Position numbers and translations under genes: made by a program. DNA of 11,778 nucleotides from an uncultured Bacteroidota bacterium. GTDB taxonomy: Bacteria; Bacteroidota; Bacteroidia; Chitinophagales; Chitinophagaceae. Below are positions 1 to 6,976 of the stretch, in pieces. The stretch spans positions 1 through 11,778 of the forward strand of contig CAMLGP010000028.1 of NCBI GenBank assembly GCA_946479535.1, given 5' to 3'. The stretch's first letter is position 1; the number at the start of each line of letters is the position of its first letter. The notes below the pieces were generated by a model. It saw only the letters and a program-made list of their open reading frames with translations, was not told where the DNA came from and made no database searches.

Positions 1-192
1 ACAATTAATTAATATGTCGTCAAGTCATGTATGTTTATAAATAACCAGGCTAAATATCACTATATCCGTTACAAGTTCATCACATAATCCTGTGAAAAAT
101 TTATCAGCCCCGAACAATCAGCGAAAGAAAACCAGGATTATCTTTTCACAGAGATTAAAAAAAGAATCGCTAATGGCGCTATCAGGTTTAAA
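1..192 (+). pseudogene. Interrupted middle part of a small SrpA-like catalase
   Basis: In the same frame as the downstream hydrolase fusion, this stretch translates to peptides resembling the C-terminal half of small periplasmic (SrpA-like) catalases. They include HYIRYKF (about 58-78), EKFISPEQ (about 94-117) and an amphipathic stretch ending in RFKLYAQVAE. The frame is broken by TAA at 10-12 and TAA at 85-87. Homology seems to continue on both sides of each stop without a shift of frame, so these look like substitutions rather than indels. Several codons around the stops also give residues unlike the family, for example SCE where a Gly-Glu pair is expected. The rest of the catalase would lie left of the window. 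It is either a decaying gene or poor sequence at a contig end; I cannot tell which. The resemblance is recalled from the family, not aligned. Confidence 0.6.
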
Positions 193-1311
193 TTGTATGC
201 GCAGGTAGCAGAAATCGGCGATAAAATTGAAGACCCCTCCATTGCATGGCCTGATACACGCACACGTATTTATTTAGGCGAGATCACCATTACAAACCTG
301 GCAGAAAATTCTGTTCAGGAAGATAAAAGTTTTGTAATAAACCCGGGAAACATCCCCAACGGTATCGAGATGGCAGACCCTATGCTTATTCTCAGATCAA
401 AGGCTTATCCTATTTCAGTAAATGAGAGACAGAATGAAACTCCAACTAATTCTTCCCTAAAGATTGCTTCCCCGCCTGCAAATTTTAAACATCAAACGGC
501 CAAGGTAAATGGAGTAAATATCCATTATGTTATTGGCGGAGAAGGGGAACCATTGGTATTGATTCATGGTTTTGGGCAGAACTGGTATATGTGGAACCGC
601 CTGTTACCAGAGCTATCAAAACATTTTACCGTAATAGCCCCGGACTTGCGAGGGGTAGGTGAATCGGATAAACCAATGGGTGGTTATGATAAAAAAACAA
701 TGGCAACAGACATTCATGAACTGGTTAAAAAATTAGGGTATCCCAGCATCAACCTTGCCGGTCATGATATTGGATTGATGGTAGCCTACGCATATGCAGC
801 ACAATATGGAAATGAAGTAAAGAAAGTTGCATTTCTCGATGCTTTATTACCAGGTATTGAGCCTGTATGGTCAAACCTAAAAGAGAAACTTTGGTGGTTC
901 GGCTTTTTTGCATGGCCAGCTTCAGGGCAGATAGTAGAAGGCAAAGAAAGGGAATTTCTATCAGGCTTCTGGCCCGTTGTTGGCCATATTAATAATGCGT
1001 TTACAAAAGAAGAAACTGAAGAATTTATAAGGGCTTATTCCGTGCAAGGCGCTACAACAGCCAGTTTTCATTGGTTTGCCGCATTTGAACAGGATGCAAA
1101 AGAGAATCTTGAATTTATGAAAAATAAATTGAAGATGCCGGTCCTAACGATGGGCGGAGAATATCAATCTGCATCATTCCTTGGAGAACATTTTAAAAAA
1201 GTTGCGACAAATGTAACAGAATTGAATATTAAAAATGCCGGCCACTGGCTGGTGCAGGAGCAAACACAACCGGTGTTAAAAGGTCTCTTAGACTTTTTTA
1301 TGAGCAAATAA
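193..1311 (+). CDS. Catalase C-terminus fused to epoxide-hydrolase-type alpha/beta hydrolase
   Basis: Residues 1-80, counted from the TTG at 193, resemble the C-terminal end of SrpA-like catalases and include an R68-x-x-x-Y72 motif like the proximal heme tyrosine motif of catalases. A Ser/Thr/Asn/Pro-rich linker (about 80-98) leads to a complete alpha/beta hydrolase of about 270 residues. It has oxyanion-hole HGFG at 125-128, DLRGVGES at 151-158, nucleophile elbow GHDIG with Asp192, and catalytic His351 in NAGHW. An Asp nucleophile points to the epoxide hydrolase or haloalkane dehalogenase type rather than a Ser esterase. TTG at 193 is not a credible start because it lies inside the catalase fold. 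The frame is open from 88, and the first ATG codons (370, 382) are still inside the catalase segment. The hydrolase therefore has no obvious start of its own and probably depended on the fusion. Free-standing relatives are usually exported; here the catalase would supply the signal peptide. The substrate is unknown. Confidence 0.8.
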   Translation: MYAQVAEIGDKIEDPSIAWPDTRTRIYLGEITITNLAENSVQEDKSFVINPGNIPNGIEMADPMLILRSKAYPISVNERQNETPTNSSLKIASPPANFKHQTAKVNGVNIHYVIGGEGEPLVLIHGFGQNWYMWNRLLPELSKHFTVIAPDLRGVGESDKPMGGYDKKTMATDIHELVKKLGYPSINLAGHDIGLMVAYAYAAQYGNEVKKVAFLDALLPGIEPVWSNLKEKLWWFGFFAWPASGQIVEGKEREFLSGFWPVVGHINNAFTKEETEEFIRAYSVQGATTASFHWFAAFEQDAKENLEFMKNKLKMPVLTMGGEYQSASFLGEHFKKVATNVTELNIKNAGHWLVQEQTQPVLKGLLDFFMSK

Positions 1312-1359
1312 CAATTGCAGTTGTTCTAATCTTTTACTTATATTAATAATCAGAAAGGT

Positions 1360-1881
1360 ATGAAGTCAATTAAATTCTTAACAAAGGAATCTGCCGCACG
1401 ATATTTTGCTACGGCGATCGTTCTTGCTGTTTATATTTTTACAGCAAATGCTCAAACAGATAAAAATAGTCAACTCCGGATGACGATGGAGGAAATACTC
1501 AAAGCAAAAGCAGAGGGCCCTACAGCACCAGGATCTTCAAATATAAGTGGTATACAGGTTATTGTTATTCATGGAAATCCATCTGCAAAAGGGCTATATA
1601 CCATTTTATTAAAAGTTCCAGCTAATACAAAAATCGCTGCGCATCTTCACCCCGACGATCGGGTAGCTACGGTAATAACAGGACCATGGTATTTTGGATA
1701 TGGAGATGTTTTCGATAAAAGCAAACTGAAGAAACTGACTGCCGGAAGCATCTATTCAGAAGTGGAAAATCAAAACCATTTTGCAATGACCGGCAAAGAA
1801 CCGGTAGTTTTAGAAATTACAGGCTATGGTCCATCGGGAGTAACCTATTTTAATGCATCAGACGATCCTCAAAAAAAATGA
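1360..1881 (+). CDS. Secreted cupin-domain protein
   Basis: This is a 173-residue protein with an N-terminal signal peptide: a basic start, a hydrophobic core at about 16-28, and a likely cleavage after Ala31 in TANA-Q. The mature part is a single small beta-barrel cupin. The first cupin motif is visible as HLHPDDR (95-101) with His95 and His97. The second motif carries His140 in ENQNHFAM. Together these could form a metal site. ATG 1360 is preceded by a modest AGAAAGG ribosome-binding sequence. It follows the hydrolase by 48 bp and precedes the CxxC protein by about 100 bp on the same strand. Cupins of this kind often accompany redox or detoxification genes, but no substrate can be read from the sequence. 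The gene ends in a run of eight A before TGA, a spot prone to sequencing slips, though the frame appears intact. Confidence 0.85.
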   Translation: MKSIKFLTKESAARYFATAIVLAVYIFTANAQTDKNSQLRMTMEEILKAKAEGPTAPGSSNISGIQVIVIHGNPSAKGLYTILLKVPANTKIAAHLHPDDRVATVITGPWYFGYGDVFDKSKLKKLTAGSIYSEVENQNHFAMTGKEPVVLEITGYGPSGVTYFNASDDPQKK

Positions 1882-1900
1882 AACATAAAAAGGGATCTCT

Positions 1901-1913
1901 TAATCCAGGATTA
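1901..1913. promoter_or_regulatory. Short palindrome upstream of the CxxC protein gene
   Basis: TAATCC and GGATTA form a perfect 6-bp inverted repeat around a single A, 71 bp before the ATG at 1984. Its size and odd centre fit a small operator-like dyad better than a hairpin. No regulator gene is nearby, and a chance match is quite possible. Confidence 0.22.
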
Positions 1914-1983
1914 TGTAAGCTCAGGATTTTTATTGTCATCAACAGAATTCCGGAGTCTAATTAATAGTATAAATAACATTTAA

Positions 1984-2433
1984 ATGAAACCAAGAATAAT
2001 TATTGGCAAAGCAGAGCCTCGTTTATATTCAATGATGTTGGAATTCAATAAGAAACTTAAGGAATTTGATATAGACCAGGGACTACAGGAGTTGATCCGT
2101 GTAAGGGCATCCCAGTTGAACGGATGTGGTTATTGTATAAACATTCACACAAAAGACGCATTAAAGAATGGAGAAACCGCGCAGCGATTATTTGGTCTTG
2201 GCGCATGGTGGGAAACAGATTTTTTCACTGAGCAAGAAATGGCTGTTCTTAAACTTACTGAAGAAATTACTCTTATATCTGTACATGGAGTATCTGAAGC
2301 TGTTTATACCAAAGCCCTGGAATTTCTGGGGGAAAAGAAACTGGCCCAGGTAATTTTCATAATCATTAATATTAATAGCTGGAACAGGATCGGAGTTTCT
2401 ACTGAAATGCACGCAAAGAAAGATCAGGAATAG
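1984..2433 (+). CDS. Carboxymuconolactone decarboxylase / AhpD-like protein
   Basis: This 149-residue protein has the usual size and layout of single-domain CMD family members. The AhpD-type catalytic signature is intact: Glu36 in LQELIRVRASQ, then Cys48-Gly-Tyr-Cys51 and His55 in CGYCINIHT. The C-terminal part contains the family-typical SWNRIGVST (132-140). AhpD homologues with this CxxC...H pattern act as thiol-dependent peroxidase or reductase partners in peroxide defence, and a similar role is inferred here. True gamma-carboxymuconolactone decarboxylase activity is unlikely because no aromatic ring-cleavage genes are nearby. ATG 1984 has no clear Shine-Dalgarno sequence, as is common in Bacteroidota. 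The gene closes a same-strand group with the catalase/hydrolase fusion and the cupin, and this context supports a redox function. Confidence 0.9.
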   Translation: MKPRIIIGKAEPRLYSMMLEFNKKLKEFDIDQGLQELIRVRASQLNGCGYCINIHTKDALKNGETAQRLFGLGAWWETDFFTEQEMAVLKLTEEITLISVHGVSEAVYTKALEFLGEKKLAQVIFIIININSWNRIGVSTEMHAKKDQE

Positions 2434-2497
2434 TCTTTTGGTGCCTGGGATCAATACTTCATTTAATCATTAGCTAATTTCGTACATTAAAAATTGG

Positions 2498-2505
2498 TAA
2501 GTTTG
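2498..2505 (+). promoter_or_regulatory. Possible Bacteroidota -7 promoter box for the aldarate cassette
   Basis: TAAGTTTG matches the Bacteroidota -7 consensus TAnnTTTG exactly and lies 36 bp before the permease ATG, in the 107-bp gap after the CxxC protein gene. A good -33 TTTG is not obvious at the expected distance; the closest is TTTC at 2478-2481. The call therefore rests mainly on the -7 match. Transcription would start at about 2510-2512. Confidence 0.35.
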
Positions 2506-2510
2506 GTACA

Positions 2511-2532
2511 TCCCCGAGTAATTATCCGGGGA
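2511..2532 (+). promoter_or_regulatory. Hairpin in the permease mRNA leader
   Basis: TCCCCG (2511-2516) and CGGGGA (2527-2532) form a perfect 6-bp GC-rich stem with a 10-nt loop, ending 8 nt before the permease start codon. If the -7 box at 2498-2505 is used, this stem sits at the very 5' end of the message. There it could protect the mRNA or limit ribosome access. No U-run follows, so it is not a terminator. Confidence 0.33.
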
Positions 2533-2540
2533 AGCTGTTT

Positions 2541-3407
2541 ATGGGAAATCCAATTTTTATTCTTCTGGTTGGAATATTGATCGTTGTTGGAGGTATTATT
2601 GGCTTCAGGCTCCATCCGGTCCTGTCGTTATTGCTGGCGGCATTGGTGGTGGCCGTACTTACTCCAACAGCCTCAGTTGAACAATTCTTTCTTGCCAAAG
2701 GTTTGTCACCAGCAGAGGCCTTACAGCAATCACATAAGAGTATTGGGGAACGAATAGCAACAGAATTTGGTAATACCTGTGCCAAGGTAGGTATTCTCAT
2801 TGCCATGGCAGCCATCATTGGCAAGGCAATGCTTGATAGCGGATCAGCAGAAAAAATTATCCGGTCAATTCTGAAAATAACCGGAGAAAAAAAGGCACCG
2901 GTTGGTTTTGTATTGAGCAGCTTCTTTCTAACCATCCCGGTTTTTGTTGATGCCGTTATTTTCCTGATGATGCCGCTGGCAAAAGCCATGGGAATGAGAT
3001 TGGGAAAAAACTATTTGCTACTTGCACTGTCTGTTATTGCAGGCGCTGTTATGGCAAATTCTTATGTTCCTCCCTCTCCGGGCCCGCTGTTCCTGGTGGG
3101 TGCAATGAATGTACACATCGGCATGATGATGATTTGTGGTGTAATCCTGGGAATTTGCACAATTACAGTAGGCTATTTTATAGCAGTATGGTTAAACAAA
3201 AAAATGCCGATTCCACTCCGGGATGCTCCAGATGCACGCCTGGAAGACATTGCAGCCATTGCTAATAAAACCGACAAAGAATTACCCTCACTGGGCTGGG
3301 CTGTGCTGCCAGCGGTATTTCCTTTGGTCACCATTTGTATTCATTCGCTTGTAGCATCATTTCATAAACCTGGCGCTCCATTAACTGATTCCATAATCTT
3401 TAATTAG
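2541..3407 (+). CDS. GntP-family permease, N-terminal part (ends at in-frame TAG)
   Basis: These 288 residues form the N-terminal 60% of a GntP-family (gluconate:H+ symporter) inner-membrane carrier. Hydrophobic segments fall at about 5-40, 82-97, 122-146, 157-190, 194-217 and 252-273. Family signatures are GKAMLDSGSAEKI (94-106) and NSYVPPSPGP (173-182). The frame stops at TAG 3405-3407, but permease-like sequence continues in the same frame at once (VLDVILIFGDKNIA) into the ATG at 3450. Read through, 2541-3986 encodes about 480 residues, slightly above the usual 440-460 of the family. It precedes garD, gudD and kdgD, so the likely substrates are galactarate and glucarate rather than gluconate; that is inference from context. 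ATG 2541 is chosen because it directly precedes the first membrane segment. Confidence 0.85.
   Translation: MGNPIFILLVGILIVVGGIIGFRLHPVLSLLLAALVVAVLTPTASVEQFFLAKGLSPAEALQQSHKSIGERIATEFGNTCAKVGILIAMAAIIGKAMLDSGSAEKIIRSILKITGEKKAPVGFVLSSFFLTIPVFVDAVIFLMMPLAKAMGMRLGKNYLLLALSVIAGAVMANSYVPPSPGPLFLVGAMNVHIGMMMICGVILGICTITVGYFIAVWLNKKMPIPLRDAPDARLEDIAAIANKTDKELPSLGWAVLPAVFPLVTICIHSLVASFHKPGAPLTDSIIFN
3405..3407 (+). other. In-frame TAG interrupting the permease gene
   Basis: Codon 289 of the permease frame is TAG. The codons before it (LTDSIIFN) and after it (VLDVILIFGDKN) are in one frame and read as a continuous stretch of a GntP protein, so a single substitution rather than an indel explains the break. 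TAA, TGA and TAG all end other genes here, which argues against a general TAG recoding. Confidence 0.8.
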
Positions 3408-3449
3408 GTCCTGGATGTAATCTTAATCTTTGGAGATAAAAATATCGCA

Positions 3450-3986
3450 ATGCTCATGGGTGCCATTTTTGCACTGATAGTTTTAGCAAATCAGAAGAAA
3501 ACAGGCCGGGATAAACTAACTGCTTTTGTTCAAACGGCATTAATGAGCGGTGGTGGTATTATCTTAATTACAGCTGCCGGCGGTGCATTTGGCGGAATGC
3601 TGCAACAATCAGGCATTAGTCAAAGCATTGCAACCGCAACCAAAGATTATCAGATTGCATTGATCCCACTGGCTTTTCTAATTACTGCTATTGTGCGAAC
3701 AGCCCAGGGGTCAGCAACAGTTGCCCTTATCACGGCTTCAGGTATCCTGGCAGGCATGGCGCAAAATGCAAATCTGGGATTTCACCCCGTATATTTATGC
3801 CTTGCCATTGGTAGCGGTGCAAAATTGATCCCCTGGATGAATGATGCTGGGTTTTGGATCATGTGCAAAACAAGTAACCTTACAGAAAGAGAAGCTCTTA
3901 AAACTATTGCCCCCATGCAATCGCTAATGGGCATAACAGGCTTAATTTTGACTATGATCGCCGCAAAGCTTTTTCCGTTGATTTAA
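3450..3986 (+). CDS. GntP-family permease, C-terminal part
   Basis: These 178 residues carry the C-terminal hallmarks of the GntP family: [15 protein letters not shown] (42-56), [16 protein letters not shown] (83-98) and a [16 protein letters not shown] stretch, the counterpart of the family's NDxGFW signature. At least four hydrophobic segments are visible. ATG 3450 is only the first Met after the TAG at 3405; the homologous frame runs back to 3408. Nothing suggests a genuine separate gene. The nearest purine-rich stretch (GGAG, about 16 nt upstream) is part of the coding sequence. If the TAG is real, the carrier would be inactive unless the two halves are made separately and assemble. The gene ends 28 bp before the garD ATG, which suggests one transcript. 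Confidence 0.83.
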   Translation: MLMGAIFALIVLANQKKTGRDKLTAFVQTALMSGGGIILITAAGGAFGGMLQQSGISQSIATATKDYQIALIPLAFLITAIVRTAQGSATVALITASGILAGMAQNANLGFHPVYLCLAIGSGAKLIPWMNDAGFWIMCKTSNLTEREALKTIAPMQSLMGITGLILTMIAAKLFPLI

Positions 3987-4014
3987 ATTGAAATTGAGGA
4001 AAACAGGTAACAGG

Positions 4015-5541
4015 ATGGAAAACATAATAATACAAACAACTCCCCGCGATAACGTAGGAATAGTAGCCAATTCATCCGGATTAAACAAGGGTGTTGTTGT
4101 TGCTGGCGATATCATTTTGCAGGAAGATATACCGATGGGACATAAAGTGGCATTATCATCATTTGAAAAAAACGATCCCATCATTCGTTATGGACAGGTA
4201 ATTGGCCACGCAAACAGTTCTATCGCAAAAGGAAGCTGGGTCAATGAAAGCAAAATGAATTTGCCACAGCCACCTGATCTTAACGAAATACCCTACATAA
4301 AAAATACATCTCCTGCCATTGAACCATTGGAAGGATATACTTTCCAGGGTTATAAAAATGCAGATGGCAGTGCCGGAACAAAAAATGTATTAGGAATTAC
4401 CACCAGTGTGCAATGCGTGGCAGGTATCACAGATTTTATTTGCCAGAAGATCAGGAAAGAGTTGTTGCCACTTTATCCCAATGTAGATGAGGTTGTAGTG
4501 TTCAATCACAGTTATGGTTGTGGTGTTGCAATAGATGCACCGGGAGCAATAGTGCCAATCAGGACCATTCAGCATATTGCCCAGAACCCCAACTTTGGCG
4601 GAGAGATCATGATCATCGGGCTGGGTTGCGAGAAATTACGTCCTGAAAGACTATTGCCAAATGGACAGGCCGCTGACGAAAATTCAATCCTGTACTTACA
4701 GGATGAAGCTTTTGAAGGTTTTGGCGATATGGTAAACGGAATCATGCAGATGGCCGATGTGCATTTACAAAAACTCAATCAGCGAAAACGTACTACCTGT
4801 CCTGCTTCAGATCTGGTGGTAGGCATGCAATGCGGTGGCAGTGATGCTTTTTCCGGATTAACCGGGAATCCTGCAGCTGGTTTTGCAGCGGACCTGATAG
4901 TAAGGGCCGGAGGCACTGTATTTTTTTCAGAGGTTACAGAAGTCCGTGATGCCATTCATTTACTGTTACCAAGAGCCATTGATGAAACTGTTGCCGATGC
5001 CTTAAAGAAAGAGATGGCCTGGTATGATAATTATTTACAAAAAGGAAATGCAGACCGTAGCGCCAATACAACGCCCGGTAACAAAGGCGGTGGTTTAAGT
5101 AATATCGTGGAGAAATCATTAGGATCAGTTATTAAATCAGGTACCAGCCAAATAGTAGATGTTGTTTCACCCGGTGAAAAGATCCGTAAGAAAGGATTGA
5201 ATTTCGTGGCCACTCCGGCCAGTGATTTTGTTTGCGGAACATTACAATTGGCGGCCGGAATGAATATTCACGTTTTTATTACTGGCAGGGGTACCCCGTA
5301 TGGATTGAATATGGTGCCTGTAATAAAAGTTAGTTCAAACTCAAAGCTCAGTAACCGCTGGCATGATCTGATTGATTTTGACGCTGGCCCCATTGCGTTC
5401 GGGAAAAAAACAATTGAGGAAATGGGCTGGGAGTTATTTCATCTTATACTAGAAGTAGCCAGCGGAAATATAAAGGTAGCAACAGACAAACTGGGTATTT
5501 ATAATGACCTCGTTTTATTTAACCCCGGACCACTTACATAA
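4015..5541 (+). CDS. garD: Galactarate dehydratase
   Basis: This enzyme dehydrates galactarate (mucate) to 5-dehydro-4-deoxy-D-glucarate (EC 4.2.1.42) in the cytoplasm. The 508-residue protein has the UxaA/GarD layout. An N-terminal SAF domain (about 1-75) contains [10 protein letters not shown]. The large catalytic domain starts at [17 protein letters not shown] (108-124) and includes SVQCVAG (131-137), [10 protein letters not shown] (164-173) and, further on, [11 protein letters not shown] and [10 protein letters not shown]. Sequence similarity to E. coli GarD, as I remember it, is strong along the whole length, including [10 protein letters not shown] and [15 protein letters not shown], and favours GarD over altronate dehydratase UxaA. 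The frame is open from TTG 3988, but ATG 4015 is chosen because the SAF domain starts right after it. A weak GAGGA lies at about 3995. It sits between permease and gudD (31-bp gap), apparently in one operon. Confidence 0.93.
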   Translation: MENIIIQTTPRDNVGIVANSSGLNKGVVVAGDIILQEDIPMGHKVALSSFEKNDPIIRYGQVIGHANSSIAKGSWVNESKMNLPQPPDLNEIPYIKNTSPAIEPLEGYTFQGYKNADGSAGTKNVLGITTSVQCVAGITDFICQKIRKELLPLYPNVDEVVVFNHSYGCGVAIDAPGAIVPIRTIQHIAQNPNFGGEIMIIGLGCEKLRPERLLPNGQAADENSILYLQDEAFEGFGDMVNGIMQMADVHLQKLNQRKRTTCPASDLVVGMQCGGSDAFSGLTGNPAAGFAADLIVRAGGTVFFSEVTEVRDAIHLLLPRAIDETVADALKKEMAWYDNYLQKGNADRSANTTPGNKGGGLSNIVEKSLGSVIKSGTSQIVDVVSPGEKIRKKGLNFVATPASDFVCGTLQLAAGMNIHVFITGRGTPYGLNMVPVIKVSSNSKLSNRWHDLIDFDAGPIAFGKKTIEEMGWELFHLILEVASGNIKVATDKLGIYNDLVLFNPGPLT

Positions 5542-5572
5542 TTTAATATCACTTTTTATAATTACATAGACT

Positions 5573-6874
5573 ATGATCAGGTCAGGACCAAAAATCAGGG
5601 AATTTAATATAACACCCATTGCGGTCACTGATCCTCCTTTGCTCAATGCTGCCGGACTTCATGCTCCTTATGCCTTGCGTACGGTTGTAGAATTAATAAC
5701 AGAGGATAACATCAGTGGGATCAGTGAGATCCCGGGAAATATTACAATTGATAAGGCATTAGAAAAAAGTAAGTCGCTGATCATTGGCCGTGACCCCTTT
5801 CAATTGAATCAGATCAAAGATGCGCTTATAGCACATTTCGGTACTGATAAAGCTTCAGAAAGAGGAGATGCTCCCTGGGACCAGCGCACATTGGTGCATA
5901 TTTTTAGCTCAATAGAAGTGGCTTGTCTGGATATTATCGGTAAAATAATAAACCGGCCAGTAGTTGATCTGTTGGGTGGCAGAAGGCGGGATAGCGTTCC
6001 GTTTTCAGCCTATCTTTTTTATAAATATGAAGGAGCAGGTGGCGAATTAGGATTCGCAAAAGATCCGCAGTCCAAAGGCTGGGATGCTGCAAGGCAGGCA
6101 AGTGCATTGAACCCAATTGAAATAGTAGAACAGGCGAAAGCTATGTGTGCAGCGTTTGGTTTTAAGTCGATCAAATTAAAAGGGGGAGTTTTTGAACCGC
6201 GACAGGAAGTTGATGCAGTGCTGGCGCTTCGTGAAGCATTTGGCAAAAATGTTCCTATTCGTATTGATCCAAATGCGCTCTGGAAAGTTGAAACAGCTAT
6301 CGAATATGGTAAAGAAATGGAAGGAGTAATAGAGTACCTGGAAGACCCTGTTCGTGGTCAGGAAAATATGTCATTGGTGAGGAGAGCTTTAAAAACCCCG
6401 CTGGCAACTAATATGTGCACCACTTCTTTTGAAGATATTCCAAGGAGTATTGAGTTGGGCTCAGAAGATATTATATTGAGTGATCATCATTTTTGGGGCG
6501 GGTTGCAATCATCCATGACCCTGGCAGGATTATGTCAAACCTTTGGAAGGGACCTATCAATGCACTCCAATTCTCATCTGGGGATATCTTTAGCAGCAAT
6601 GGTACATTTAGGGGCGGCAATCCCAAATTTAAAATATGCGCTGGATACTCATTACCCCTGGCAATCAGATGAAGTAATCATGGGTGGGCGGCTTACATTT
6701 GAAGATGGACAGGTGGCAGTGCCAAAAGGACCAGGTTTGGGAGTTGAACTGGATAGGAAAGCATTAGCAAAGCTTCACCAGAATTATCAGGTCTGTGGCT
6801 TGACCAAAAGAAATGACGAGGTAGAAATGCAAAAGGTACAGCCGGGCTGGACCTTTAAGGCAACAAGGTGGTGA
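5573..6874 (+). CDS. gudD: Glucarate dehydratase
   Basis: This enolase-superfamily enzyme converts D-glucarate, and in characterised members also L-idarate, to 5-dehydro-4-deoxy-D-glucarate (EC 4.2.1.40). The 433-residue protein has the N-terminal capping domain (about 1-135) and the beta-barrel domain (about 140-400). Expected active-site residues are visible: the KxK pair Lys201/Lys203 in IKLKGG, metal ligands Asp232 (RIDPNALW), Glu257 (YLEDP) and Asn280 (TNMC), and base His331 in MHSNSHLGIS. Other family hallmarks are DHHFWGG (304-310) and the C-terminal GLGVELD and PGWTF. Length is close to E. coli GudD (446), and no key residue is missing. There is no clear Shine-Dalgarno sequence before ATG 5573. 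It is likely co-transcribed with garD; the two dehydratases take the two diastereomeric aldarates to the same product, which KdgD then uses. Confidence 0.93.
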   Translation: MIRSGPKIREFNITPIAVTDPPLLNAAGLHAPYALRTVVELITEDNISGISEIPGNITIDKALEKSKSLIIGRDPFQLNQIKDALIAHFGTDKASERGDAPWDQRTLVHIFSSIEVACLDIIGKIINRPVVDLLGGRRRDSVPFSAYLFYKYEGAGGELGFAKDPQSKGWDAARQASALNPIEIVEQAKAMCAAFGFKSIKLKGGVFEPRQEVDAVLALREAFGKNVPIRIDPNALWKVETAIEYGKEMEGVIEYLEDPVRGQENMSLVRRALKTPLATNMCTTSFEDIPRSIELGSEDIILSDHHFWGGLQSSMTLAGLCQTFGRDLSMHSNSHLGISLAAMVHLGAAIPNLKYALDTHYPWQSDEVIMGGRLTFEDGQVAVPKGPGLGVELDRKALAKLHQNYQVCGLTKRNDEVEMQKVQPGWTFKATRW

Positions 6875-6976
6875 TTTGAGGTTATTAGTTTTTAATTGTT
6901 ACAAAAGCTTCGGTAAGAAAAACCAGGGCGCAGGATAGTTTATCAATATAAGATATTTTCCTTCGAACTTTAGATT

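Noticed and set aside
1310..1325. Inverted repeat AACAA/TTGTT after the hydrolase stop, considered as a terminator
   Set aside because: The stem is only five AT-rich pairs with a 6-nt loop and no continuous U-run, so it would be too weak.
2434..2540. tRNA or small RNA in the gap before the permease
   Set aside because: No cloverleaf or T-loop sequence is visible; only the -7 box and short hairpin were found.
2522..2989. 155-codon open frame on the minus strand
   Set aside because: It lies opposite the well-supported permease gene and its translation shows no recognisable domain; it is an antisense shadow.
2541..3986. TAG readthrough or a recoded genetic code
   Set aside because: TAG ends the CxxC protein gene normally, there is only one internal TAG, and no downstream structure typical of programmed readthrough was seen.
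3988..4014. Upstream TTG start for garD
   Set aside because: It adds nine residues before the SAF domain with no family support; ATG 4015 matches the expected N-terminus better.
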